In this document: positions 14,415 to 21,759 of the stretch, in pieces
How the letters are laid out: each line of letters begins with the position of its first letter
Position numbering within the stretch: the stretch's first letter is position 1
Source: Lachnospiraceae bacterium XBB1006
GTDB taxonomy: Bacteria; Bacillota; Clostridia; Lachnospirales; Lachnospiraceae
Direction of reading: 5' to 3'
DNA: 64,000 bases
Assembly (NCBI GenBank): GCA_900115795.1
Contig: FOXT01000005.1
Coordinates: 57,015-121,014, forward strand
Program-made: the position numbers and the translations under genes
Notes under the pieces: model-generated
Seen by the model: the letters and a program-made list of their open reading frames with translations, nothing else
Database searches by the model: none
What the model was told of the DNA's origin: nothing

Positions 14415-16208
14415 TTATTTACGTATTTTAACTTTCTTTGTAGTGCTATAGGAGGAGTACACCTTCTTTCCCTTCACGGTCTTGTAACTACGAATGGATA
14501 CGGAATAGGTATTTCCCTTCGTTAGACCGGAGAGGGTGGTTTTTACGGTGTTTTTACTCTTGATGGTTTTTGTTTTGGTGACGGTTTTGCCGTTTTTCTT
14601 GGTGGTGTAACGAATCTGGTAGCCGTCAGCGCTTGCATCTTTGGTCCATTTTACCGTAACTTTTCTGGAGGAAGTGTTCGCTACGGAACTTACGCTGGTG
14701 CCGGTTGGTTTTACAGAGGCATCTTTGGTAAGTACGTTTGCCGCAATGTTGTTAACGGCTTTTCCGGTGCTGCTACCGGAGGTGTACGTAGTAGAGCCAA
14801 CGGTCAGGGTATAGCCGTTTAAGTCGATGGAGCCGTCCACACAGCTAAGGCTTGAAATGTAGCTGTCGCCGGTGAGTTTCCAGGTACAACCTTCCGGAAC
14901 TTCTACGTAAACCGATCCTGCAGTTCCGTCAGTATTGATGGCGCCTTCGTAGGTGCTGCCATCGGAAAGCAAAAGGTTTAAAGTGGAGGAGGAATCTACG
15001 ATAATGTTGCCACTTAATTGCTGTTTTGCGGCACTAAAGGTCACATTACCGCCATTGCTTCCGGATTTGCCCCAGCCACCTTCCGCAACTTTCAACAAAA
15101 CATTGCTGCTGTCTTCGTTTTTAATGGCTACGTTACGCAAACTAATCTGGGCGGAGGTGTTGGTAACGTAGAACACATTTCCTTTTTTGCTGGTAATGCT
15201 TCCGCCATTGGCTGTAAAAAGGGAGGTGCCGTTGGCTGCATCACCGGACATGGACTGGTAAAGCATAACCGTGTTGTATTCGGTAGCATTGCCGTTTAAT
15301 TTGGTATTCTCTGCTGTTAAATTGGTATTTTCCAAAACAACGGAATTCATTCCTTCAATAACAACGCCTTCTGAGGTAGTGGAGGTCAGAGTAGCATTTT
15401 TTACTGTGGTTTTTGCTGTGGAGTAAATCGCCGGGGAGCCTACTCCACTTGTGGTATAACTTCCACCGTTTACGTTTACGGTACCGCCGCCGCGGTCGCT
15501 ACGGATGGCTGCGGAAGACCTGCCGGAAGTCTTGATGGTTACGTTCGTGGCGTTGGTTGTACCGCCGCCGGCTGTCATAATGCCACCGGCCTGATCTCCG
15601 GTGGTGGTGATGCTGGAATCGGAAATGTTAATGGTGGTTCCATCACCGGCTGCAGAGTTTTGTGCGCCGTTGCCGCCGTAGGAAAATGTTCCGTTGGCAC
15701 CGTTGGCTGTGGTTTTGATGGTGGCACCGGAGATGTTTACAACGGCTTTATCTTTTGCAAGGATACCGGAATTGGTTCCGTAAAAATTATTGCTGTCTCC
15801 ACCTTCGGAGTCGCCGCTTTTGGTTACCTTAATGTTGGAAAGGGTAGTGGAGATATCCCCTTTTACCAATAGGGCGTTTTGGTCTGAGGTGGTACTTTTG
15901 TAGGTTTTGCCGGAAACTTTGGTGCTCTTGGTGAGTTCCGTAGCACCATTGGCTTCTACGGTTGTACTATTCTGACCGGGGCCACCACCCTGACCGTCCG
16001 GCTTATCCGGTGGAGTCTGACCGTCCGGCGGAGTCTGACCATCCGGTGGAGTCTGACCATCCGGTGGAGTCGGCGGGGTGTCGGTCTGCGTTGTGGACTG
16101 TGTAGTGTTGTCTGCCGCAAAAACTGTGGCAGAGCCAACAGAACCAACTAAAAGGCTGGATGTAAGGGTAATAACCATGAGTGTTTTTAAAAATTCTTTT
16201 CTTTTCAT
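14415..16208 (-). CDS. secreted beta-helix protein with fibronectin type III domain
   Basis: A 597-residue exported protein. It has a signal peptide (1-31, ending VFAADN), then a Pro-rich linker with repeated PPDGQT units (about 44-72). A long Gly/Thr/Ser/Asn-rich region (about 85-475) has the recurring short-strand pattern of a right-handed parallel beta-helix (NITGA-, NVTIKTSG-, GVVIEGMNS-like turns). A C-terminal fibronectin type III-like domain follows (about 505-597, KVTVKWTKDASADGYQIRY). No LPXTG, SLH or other cell-wall anchor was found. It is probably a cell-surface or extracellular adhesin or polysaccharide-binding protein. A GGAGG precedes the ATG; TATACT at 16256-16251 may be its -10 box. 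Confidence 0.78.
   Translation of the reverse strand: MKRKEFLKTLMVITLTSSLLVGSVGSATVFAADNTTQSTTQTDTPPTPPDGQTPPDGQTPPDGQTPPDKPDGQGGGPGQNSTTVEANGATELTKSTKVSGKTYKSTTSDQNALLVKGDISTTLSNIKVTKSGDSEGGDSNNFYGTNSGILAKDKAVVNISGATIKTTANGANGTFSYGGNGAQNSAAGDGTTINISDSSITTTGDQAGGIMTAGGGTTNATNVTIKTSGRSSAAIRSDRGGGTVNVNGGSYTTSGVGSPAIYSTAKTTVKNATLTSTTSEGVVIEGMNSVVLENTNLTAENTKLNGNATEYNTVMLYQSMSGDAANGTSLFTANGGSITSKKGNVFYVTNTSAQISLRNVAIKNEDSSNVLLKVAEGGWGKSGSNGGNVTFSAAKQQLSGNIIVDSSSTLNLLLSDGSTYEGAINTDGTAGSVYVEVPEGCTWKLTGDSYISSLSCVDGSIDLNGYTLTVGSTTYTSGSSTGKAVNNIAANVLTKDASVKPTGTSVSSVANTSSRKVTVKWTKDASADGYQIRYTTKKNGKTVTKTKTIKSKNTVKTTLSGLTKGNTYSVSIRSYKTVKGKKVYSSYSTTKKVKIRK
16003..16068 (-). repeat. 18-bp tandem repeats encoding PPDGQT
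   Basis: Near-identical 18-base units encode PPDGQT three times, plus a diverged PPDKPDGQ copy. Such units are prone to slippage, so linker length may vary between strains. Confidence 0.7.
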
Positions 16209-16390
16209 GTGAATCGCCTCCTGAATGATTTCTTTTTTGTTTCTGAGGCAAGTATAGGGGGCGAAGCTTAAATAAAGGTTAAAAAATGGAAAAACTTTAA
16301 ATTAATTGGAAGCAGGAATTCTGATGAAATGTTGGAGAAATTCAAACAAGATAAATTTCAGGAATAATTATAAATTTTCTGTGTATTATC

Positions 16391-16490
16391 TTGTTTAAAT
16401 ATTCAAACTGTGTTAGTATATTTAATATAGGAGAAGATAATATAAGAATGCCTTTGAAAAACATATGCGTTTTCCAAAGGCATTCTCTTT
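16391..16490 (+). ncRNA. candidate small RNA unit 1 (promoter plus hairpin)
   Basis: TTGTTT (16391-16396), a 17-base spacer and TAGTAT (16414-16419) are followed by TAGGAGAAGATAATATA and a hairpin AGAATGCCTTTG/CAAAGGCATTCT (16445-16456/16475-16486). The same arrangement, with changed but pairing stem bases, occurs at 17964-18062. The hairpin also covers the end of the minus-strand gene at 16489 and may terminate it. The RNA is inferred only from promoter shape and stem conservation. Confidence 0.45.
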
Positions 16491-17523
16491 ATATTTGTAT
16501 ATCGATTGTGCTACCACCGGAGGTTTCCGTTGCAGGTATGACTGCTTCGACATTTACGGCTACCGGAGAAACTGCGCCGCTGGTTGCCATTTGACCGGCG
16601 TTCATTCCCGGGATACCAACGTTTTTTTCATTGAGATGCTTGATGATACCCTTCAGGTAATCCATATCCGCCTTCATAATCGCTTTGTTTTCAGCTGCAC
16701 GGTGCTTGCGCTTTAGTTCTTCTAAATCTTCTTCGCTCATATGAGGATCTACAACCTCCATGCATTCAAGCATTTCCATGGCTTCCTCTAATTCCTTTAG
16801 TTCCTCTTCGCCAAGCTCAGCGACCATCTCGCCTAAGTTTTCCATCATTTCGTCTACATTTTGTGCGCCGGTTTCACGAAGCTCGGCAGCCGTATCTTCC
16901 ATGATTTTCTCACGTTCTTCAAAAATAGCATCCTCGCGGTCAGACAAGGTTTCTTCTTCCGCGGTAACCATTGCATTTTTCATGTCGGTGGCTGCATTCT
17001 TGATTTTATCGAGTTGTTCATCACGATTTTGCGTTTGCACAACCATTTCTTCAAGCTCAAGATGATGTTTCTTTTTGCGGGCCACCATTTCCATTCGTTT
17101 CGCGTGGGTTAGTGCGAGCTGGAGTTCTTCCGCATCGCCGTCGTGGGATGCAATTTTTCTTCGAATGTCAAGAACCTTCCTGCGGGCTGCCAAAACAGCC
17201 TGTCCTGCACTTTGCGAGGTTTTGGCCTGACGAATCTTGGCGGAAACCTCTCGATAGTTGTATGTTACCGGCTTGGAGGACTTCTTGGTGTCCTCTCTTT
17301 CGGTGGTTGTTGACTGCTCCCAGATTCCTTTCACCAAAGGGTCGGTGATCCCAGTACCGGAATCCTGGTCAAGGGCTCGTAACAACTGCCGCATTTCTTT
17401 GGACTTTGCAGTTGTGTTTTCGGCTTCCGGAATTTGATTAGCTGAATTTTGCTGCTTCCGCCCATAAGAATTGACAGCATTTCGCCCCTGCGAATACGCG
17501 AATAGACGATTGATACCATTCAT
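16489..17523 (-). CDS. coiled-coil hypothetical protein, possible flagellar regulon member
   Basis: A soluble protein of about 344 residues, rich in Glu, Lys, Met and Ala, with long helical coiled-coil stretches and no TM or signal peptide. The start at 17523 (MNGINRLFAYSQ) is preferred to 17598 because GGGAGG lies eight bases upstream of it. A match to the sigma-D (FliA) promoter consensus lies about 80 bases upstream, suggesting expression with motility genes. The N-terminal third is polar and probably disordered. I recognise no characterised family. It sits between two members of a repeated hairpin family. Confidence 0.6.
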   Translation of the reverse strand: MNGINRLFAYSQGRNAVNSYGRKQQNSANQIPEAENTTAKSKEMRQLLRALDQDSGTGITDPLVKGIWEQSTTTEREDTKKSSKPVTYNYREVSAKIRQAKTSQSAGQAVLAARRKVLDIRRKIASHDGDAEELQLALTHAKRMEMVARKKKHHLELEEMVVQTQNRDEQLDKIKNAATDMKNAMVTAEEETLSDREDAIFEEREKIMEDTAAELRETGAQNVDEMMENLGEMVAELGEEELKELEEAMEMLECMEVVDPHMSEEDLEELKRKHRAAENKAIMKADMDYLKGIIKHLNEKNVGIPGMNAGQMATSGAVSPVAVNVEAVIPATETSGGSTIDIQI

Positions 17524-17600
17524 ACCTTCTACCTCCCTGTAGATAAAATTGCTTACATCCTTGTTAGCCAAAAAGGCATACGCTTCCTTATCTATCATGG

Positions 17601-17627
17601 ATATCGGTAACTTGACCGGCTTTCTTA
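17601..17627 (-). promoter_or_regulatory. putative sigma-D (FliA) promoter
   Basis: On the minus strand TAAG (17627-17624), a 15-base spacer and ACCGATAT (17608-17601) resemble the flagellar consensus TAAA-N15-GCCGATAA (nine of twelve positions). It precedes the coiled-coil gene starting at 17523. Confidence 0.45.
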
Positions 17628-17655
17628 ATTGAAATTTATAAAAAAATAATTAAAT

Positions 17656-17824
17656 ACAAAAAAAGACAACCTGTCGATCGGTTGTCTTTTAGGAGAAGGT
17701 ATTTTTACTATGGGGTTAGCAAAAATTATATAATGTATTGGGGGGGTTTACGTCTATTATAATAGCATATTGCTATCGGGAAGTGTTTACAAATGTTACA
17801 AATAATTTTGAAAAAAGTTGTGCA
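17656..17824. repeat. direct repeat, copy 1 (169 bp)
   Basis: Nearly identical to 18069-18239. It begins with ACAAAAAAAG and a hairpin AAAAGACAACC/GGTTGTCTTTT around TGTCGATC, continues through AGGAGAAGGTATTTTTACTA, a G run and an AT-rich part with TATAAT-like words, and ends at TTGTGCA. It has no convincing protein-coding content. Copies differ at a few bases and in homopolymer lengths. The copy starts about 130 bases upstream of the coiled-coil gene start, next to its promoter. Confidence 0.8.
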
Positions 17825-17963
17825 AATTCACCAAAAGCGCAGGGGAGAGCGGAAAACGTGCGAAATTTCTTTTGGCGGTTTGGGGGGAAGATTAAGATAT
17901 TTTGCGCATATAATTGCAAGAAGTTGAATTAATAGAAAAAAATTAAAAATTTTGCATGTTATC

Positions 17964-18062
17964 TTGTGCATATTCCTGAATTGTGCTAATATAAATATCA
18001 TAGGAGAAGATAATATAGGAATGCCCTTGGATGATGCAATATTATCCAAGGGCATTCTCTTG
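17964..18062 (+). ncRNA. candidate small RNA unit 2 (promoter plus hairpin)
   Basis: TTGTGC (17964-17969), a 17-base spacer and TAATAT (17987-17992) are followed by TAGGAGAAGATAATATA and a 14-bp stem GAATGCCCTTGGAT/ATCCAAGGGCATTC (18019-18032/18044-18057), then CTCTTGATTTTT. It parallels the unit at 16391-16490. The interval 17825-17963 holds nothing else recognisable. Confidence 0.45.
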
Positions 18063-18068
18063 ATTTTT

Positions 18069-18239
18069 ACAAAAAAAAGACAACCTGTCGATCGGTTGTC
18101 TTTTAGGAGAAGGTATTTTTACTATGGGGTTAGCAAAAATTATATAATGTATTGGGGGGGGGTTACGTTCATTATAATAGCATATTACTATCGGAAAGTG
18201 TTTACAAATGTTACAAAAAAATTTTGAAAAAATTGTGCA
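18069..18239. repeat. direct repeat, copy 2 (171 bp)
   Basis: Second copy of the unit at 17656-17824, with the same leading hairpin (AAAAGACAACC/GGTTGTCTTTT). It starts directly after candidate small RNA unit 2 and ends where the broken AAA-ATPase-like gene begins. Confidence 0.8.
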
Positions 18240-18249
18240 TTATTGACAA

Positions 18250-18862
18250 AGAGAGACAAATGAAGTCGAACTTTCGACTTCACTTCACAAGCTTTCTAAA
18301 ATGCTCTGTGCTCATTATAAAACGCCGCCAATCATTATTATCGATGAATATGATACGCCAATCCAAGAAGGTTATTCGAAAGAGTTTTATGAGAAACTTT
18401 TTTTCTGGTGCGTTTAAGGATAACGGGAATCTGTCCTATGGTTTTTTGACAGGAATCTTAAGAGTTGCGCAAAAGAGTATTTTTAGTGGGTTGAATAATC
18501 TTACCGTTAATTCTATTATGGATAATGAGTATGATGGATATTTCTTTGGGAAGAAAGAAATATATAACCCATGGTCTGTGATTAATTATTTTTCCAAAGG
18601 ATGTCTGCCGCAGGCATATTGGGTGCACACTGGGAAAAATGAAATTTTGGAAGATGTGCTGAAAATGGCAACAGATGACATTATAGAGAAATTGTACTCT
18701 TTGCTTCAAGGGGAACGTGTCATCGCGAGGGTTGATCAGAATGGAGTATATCGCGTTCTTTTGGAAGAACCTGCGAATATCTATAGTCTTCTTTTAGTGG
18801 CCGGTTATCTGAAGACGCCAAAGAAGAAACTTCAAGATGGAATAGAGGACTGCTATATATGA
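18250..18862 (+). pseudogene. broken AAA-ATPase-like / PD-(D/E)XK family gene
   Basis: Remnant of the large family (AAA-ATPase_like with a C-terminal PD-(D/E)XK domain) that is frequent in gut Clostridia and Bacteroidetes. An upstream frame encodes PPIIIIDEYDTPIQEGYS, the hallmark Walker B segment, and ends at a stop near 18415. A different frame carries on with MRNFFSGAFKDNG, GILRVAQKSIFSGLNNLTV and GKKEIYNPWSVINYFSKG. The first lesion is therefore a frameshift near 18390. A segment normally lying between EYD and DGYxFGKKEIYNPW appears deleted near 18535. The P-loop end and the C terminus are missing. Confidence 0.75.
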
Positions 18863-18996
18863 AGAAACACTCAATAGAAGTTAGTGCATACTCGACAATA
18901 GATTATTTGGCGATGTGGGAACAGTTATATAACCCGGATTTTAACCGTATGGAATTCCAGACGGTTAGAAATGAACCGGGAAAATTGATAGGTTAA
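18859..18996 (+). pseudogene. KilA-N domain fragment
   Basis: A 45-codon frame contains YSTIDYLAMWEQLYNPDFN and MEFQTVRNEPG, matching the segment 'T-I-x-F/Y-L-x-x-WEQL-x-N-x-D/E-F' of KilA-N proteins of phages and defence-linked genes. The rest of the domain is absent. It overlaps the end of the preceding remnant by four bases. Confidence 0.5.
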
Positions 18997-18998
18997 AG

Positions 18999-19238
18999 CT
19001 ATTACGCGAAAAGGCGTATAGACAGTTAAACATATTAAGGAGCAATACCAAGGCACTCGAAGGAATAAAACAAAGTCTAATTTCTGACAAAGAACTAGAT
19101 ACTTTTATTCAGATGAGAATCAGACAGCTTCGTGAAGAAGGAGCAACAGAAGAGATAGACTTAGTGCCCCATCTGAAGGACTATTCCAATCGGCATATGG
19201 CGGATGGGACTTTTGTATCTTGGCTTGCTTATGATTGA
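18999..19238 (+). pseudogene. unidentified fragment
   Basis: An open frame of 79 codons without a start codon at its head (KAYRQLNILRSNTKALEG to DGTFVSWLAYD). Its codon use is gene-like and its helical content high. I cannot assign a family. It lies among other gene fragments. Confidence 0.3.
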
Positions 19239-19467
19239 TCAGTTAAATGAAAAGTTTCCAGGTATAACGGAGGACATTGTTCCATTGAAGATTTCTTATT
19301 TGCAGTTGGAACAGTGGACAACTTTGGCAAAAGCAAGAGCGATTGAAAATGAAATCTATGTAGTTGGATGTTCGCATTTTGATGGAGCCATTCCACTGGC
19401 CTATGCATTTGAAGCATCAGGGAAATGTGTTCTGATGAAGAAGGGTGGTAGAAGCTATGAATTTTAA
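19204..19467 (+). pseudogene. carbon-nitrogen hydrolase (nitrilase superfamily) fragment
   Basis: The segment LEQWTTLAKARAIENEIYVVGC matches the conserved core after the catalytic Cys of omega-amidase/nitrilase proteins. The N-terminal catalytic Glu and Lys region is missing and the Cys segment is not intact. The frame runs into the following XRE fragment. Non-functional. Confidence 0.6.
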
Positions 19468-19627
19468 ATTAGCTGAACTAAGAAGAAGACATGGAATTAC
19501 ACAACAAGAATTGGGTGAGGCCTATTTTCCATCCAATTCTGGGAAAGCAGAGTATTGGAAAACGCGATTGGACTATTTGCAGAGAACTCGTAAGTTGATG
19601 TGGAATGCGGACTATATGCATTTTTGA
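19457..19627 (+). pseudogene. truncated XRE regulator
   Basis: NFKLAELRRRHGITQQELGE is the first half of a Cro/CI helix-turn-helix. The sequence then loses the recognition helix and turns into an unrelated stretch ending at 19627. The fragment is too short to bind DNA. Confidence 0.5.
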
Positions 19628-19680
19628 TGCAGGATGTTTGGAAGATAAACAAACCTATTACCGTTTTGAATTGTGTGTAT

Positions 19681-19706
19681 AAAAAAGAGCCGAATGGCTC
19701 TTTTTT
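19681..19706. terminator. bidirectional terminator
   Basis: AAAAAAGAGCC (19681-19691), a GAAT loop and GGCTCTTTTTT (19696-19706). It isolates the fragment region from the defence-type operon. Confidence 0.85.
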
Positions 19707-19749
19707 GCATGGAAAATACAACGAAATGAGAAAATATCACATTTAGACA

Positions 19750-19777
19750 TTGATTTCTGCGAGAAAATGGATATAAT
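19750..19777 (+). promoter_or_regulatory. promoter of the AAA ATPase/RloB operon
   Basis: TTGATT (19750-19755), a 16-base spacer and a consensus TATAAT (19772-19777), 33 bases before the start codon. Confidence 0.55.
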
Positions 19778-19810
19778 ATAGTTAGGAAAGAAGAATGTGA
19801 GGACAGGATT

Positions 19811-21073
19811 ATGTTAATACAGTTTAGTTTTAAAAATTATAAATCATTTAAGGATGAAGCAACTTTGGATCTTTCAGCGACAAAAATGACAGAGTTTTCG
19901 GAAAGAGTTGTAACAGTAGGAAGTGAAAAGATCCTTCCGGTTGCAGCCATTTACGGTGCAAATGCCAGCGGTAAATCCAATATATACAATGCATTTGAAT
20001 ATATGTCTGACTATGTTGCGGAATCCTTTAAGTATGGAGATGAAGAGGAAAAGTTTGAGGAATACAGACCCACCCCGTTTTTATTTGATTCCACATCTGC
20101 AGATGCCGAGTCAAGTTTTGAGGTGTATTTTACGTTGCCGGGAGATAAGGCAGAGAAAACATACAATTATGGTTTCTGTATCAACAAAGAAGGCGTGACA
20201 GAAGAGTGGCTGAATTCCAAAGCCAAAACTGCAAGAAAATATAGTACGGTATTTTATCGTAACACAGAGGATGAAGAGTTAGATTTGTCAGGATTTCCCA
20301 AGAGCAGCAGAGATAATATTCAGGTGGCATTGGAAAAGCAGGTTCTGATTATATCATTGGGAGCCAAGCTGAAGGTTGGTAAGTGTAAGGAAATCCGAGA
20401 CTGGTTCCTTGCAAATGAATTTGCGGATTTTGGAGATCCATTTACCAACTTCTTTATGTCAAGAAGACTACCGAAGGAATTTGTGGAAAACAAGGAAATT
20501 CAGCAAAAGGTTGTGGAATATTTTGCATCCTTTGATGAGCATATTAAGGATTTCAGAATTGAAAAGGTTCCACATGAAGGTGAGGCCAAAGAGGAAACTT
20601 ACAAAATTAATGCACTTCACAAAATGATTGACTCGGATAAAATGGCAGAAATTCCTTTGGGTATGGAATCGGCTGGAACTTTGAAAATGTTCGCATTATA
20701 TCCGGAATTACAGGAGGTGCTGGAGAAAGGAAGTGTTTTCTTTATTGACGAACTGAATGCGCGCCTGCATCCGTTACTTGTAAGGAATTTTCTTCTCACA
20801 TTTTTAAATCCGGAAATCAATAAAAACCACGCTCAGCTTGTATTTACAACCCATGACACATGGCAATTGTCTAACCAATTACTACGCCGTGACGAAATAT
20901 GGTTTGTAGAAAAGGACGCAAATGGCGTATCTACTTTGTACTCTTTGGCTGATTTTGTGGATGAGGATGGAACCCGTATTCGTAAGGATGAAAGTTATGA
21001 AAAGAATTATCTGATTGGAAAGTATGGTGCAATTCCTGCCTTAAAGAGTATTGATATTTTTAAGGAGGATTGA
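19811..21073 (+). CDS. AAA family ATPase, RloA/AbiLi type
   Basis: A 420-residue ATPase of the OLD/ABC-like AAA_15 group. It begins with the typical IQFSFKNYKSFKDEATLDL strand. Walker A is GANASGKS (49-56), Walker B is VFFIDELNARLHP (about 307-319) and the H-loop is LVFTTHDTWQLS (about 342-353). The gene pairs with an rloB gene starting two bases later; this ATPase-RloB pair is known from restriction-linked loci (RloAB) and as AbiL abortive infection. The ATPase probably senses infection or controls the RloB partner. A phage-defence role is inferred from family and context. Confidence 0.82.
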   Translation: MLIQFSFKNYKSFKDEATLDLSATKMTEFSERVVTVGSEKILPVAAIYGANASGKSNIYNAFEYMSDYVAESFKYGDEEEKFEEYRPTPFLFDSTSADAESSFEVYFTLPGDKAEKTYNYGFCINKEGVTEEWLNSKAKTARKYSTVFYRNTEDEELDLSGFPKSSRDNIQVALEKQVLIISLGAKLKVGKCKEIRDWFLANEFADFGDPFTNFFMSRRLPKEFVENKEIQQKVVEYFASFDEHIKDFRIEKVPHEGEAKEETYKINALHKMIDSDKMAEIPLGMESAGTLKMFALYPELQEVLEKGSVFFIDELNARLHPLLVRNFLLTFLNPEINKNHAQLVFTTHDTWQLSNQLLRRDEIWFVEKDANGVSTLYSLADFVDEDGTRIRKDESYEKNYLIGKYGAIPALKSIDIFKED

Positions 21074-21075
21074 GT

Positions 21076-21723
21076 ATGGCAAAAAAGGATAGAGCTGGAA
21101 ACAGAAAAACACGAGATCAGAGAAAACAATTCAAGGTGCCGGAATTAGGATACTACTTGATTGTTACGGATACAGAAGCTACGGAGCGGTGTTTCTTTAC
21201 AGGTTTGCATCAGGCTTTGCCGGAGAACGTTAGAAATAAGCTAGTCATAAAGGTGGTAGAGACAAAGACCCGTACCATGATTGATAAATGTTTGGAACTC
21301 ACCGCTTATGATGCGCAGTATCGTATTCCTTGGATCGTGTTTGATAGGGATCAGGTACAGGGATTTGATGATATCATTGCAGAGGCTGCAGGGAAAAGAA
21401 TCCAAGTGGGATGGTCTAATCCATGTTTTGAAATATGGATGTATGCTTACTTTGGTTCCATGCCTGCAATACAGGACTCTTGGACCTGCTGTTCCGAATT
21501 TGGAAGAGTGTATGAAACGAAGACCGGACAGAAGTATTCCAAGGCTGACGAGCAGATGTACAGTAGAATTTGCAAGGCTGGCGATGAAGAAAAGGCGATT
21601 CAGATAGCACAGCAGAAATTTGAACAATGTAAAAGAGATGGAAAAACAAAGCCATCGGAGATGTACCCGTGTACAACGGTACATGAACTGGTGGGGGAGA
21701 TTAAGGGTAAAGTAAATTCATAG
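21076..21723 (+). CDS. RloB/AbiLii-family protein
   Basis: A 215-residue RloB-family protein, partner of the AAA ATPase. The ATG at 21076 is preferred to a TTG at 21070 because AAGGAGG lies seven bases upstream. The basic N terminus leads into YYLIVTDTEATERCFF, which aligns with the family's CEGEKTEPNYF segment, although its first acidic residue is Asp and the Gly is Thr. Later segments are WIVFDRDQV and NPCFEIWMYAYF. The spaced acidic residues (Glu, then Asp-x-Asp) resemble a TOPRIM-like metal site, so a nuclease effector is likely but not proven. Confidence 0.82.
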   Translation: MAKKDRAGNRKTRDQRKQFKVPELGYYLIVTDTEATERCFFTGLHQALPENVRNKLVIKVVETKTRTMIDKCLELTAYDAQYRIPWIVFDRDQVQGFDDIIAEAAGKRIQVGWSNPCFEIWMYAYFGSMPAIQDSWTCCSEFGRVYETKTGQKYSKADEQMYSRICKAGDEEKAIQIAQQKFEQCKRDGKTKPSEMYPCTTVHELVGEIKGKVNS

Positions 21724-21759
21724 GATAATAATTGAACCGTATATTGGAGGTTGTAAATT

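Noticed and set aside
17714-17735. Tiny leader peptide frame (ATGGGGTTAGC...) in the 169-bp repeat
   Set aside because: The nearest GGAG is about 14 bases from the ATG, too far, and seven codons give no supporting signal.
17952-18227. 91-codon frame through the repeat and hairpin region
   Set aside because: It reads straight across a promoter, two hairpins and a homopolymer run; its residues look like translated structured RNA and the second repeat copy does not keep the same frame.
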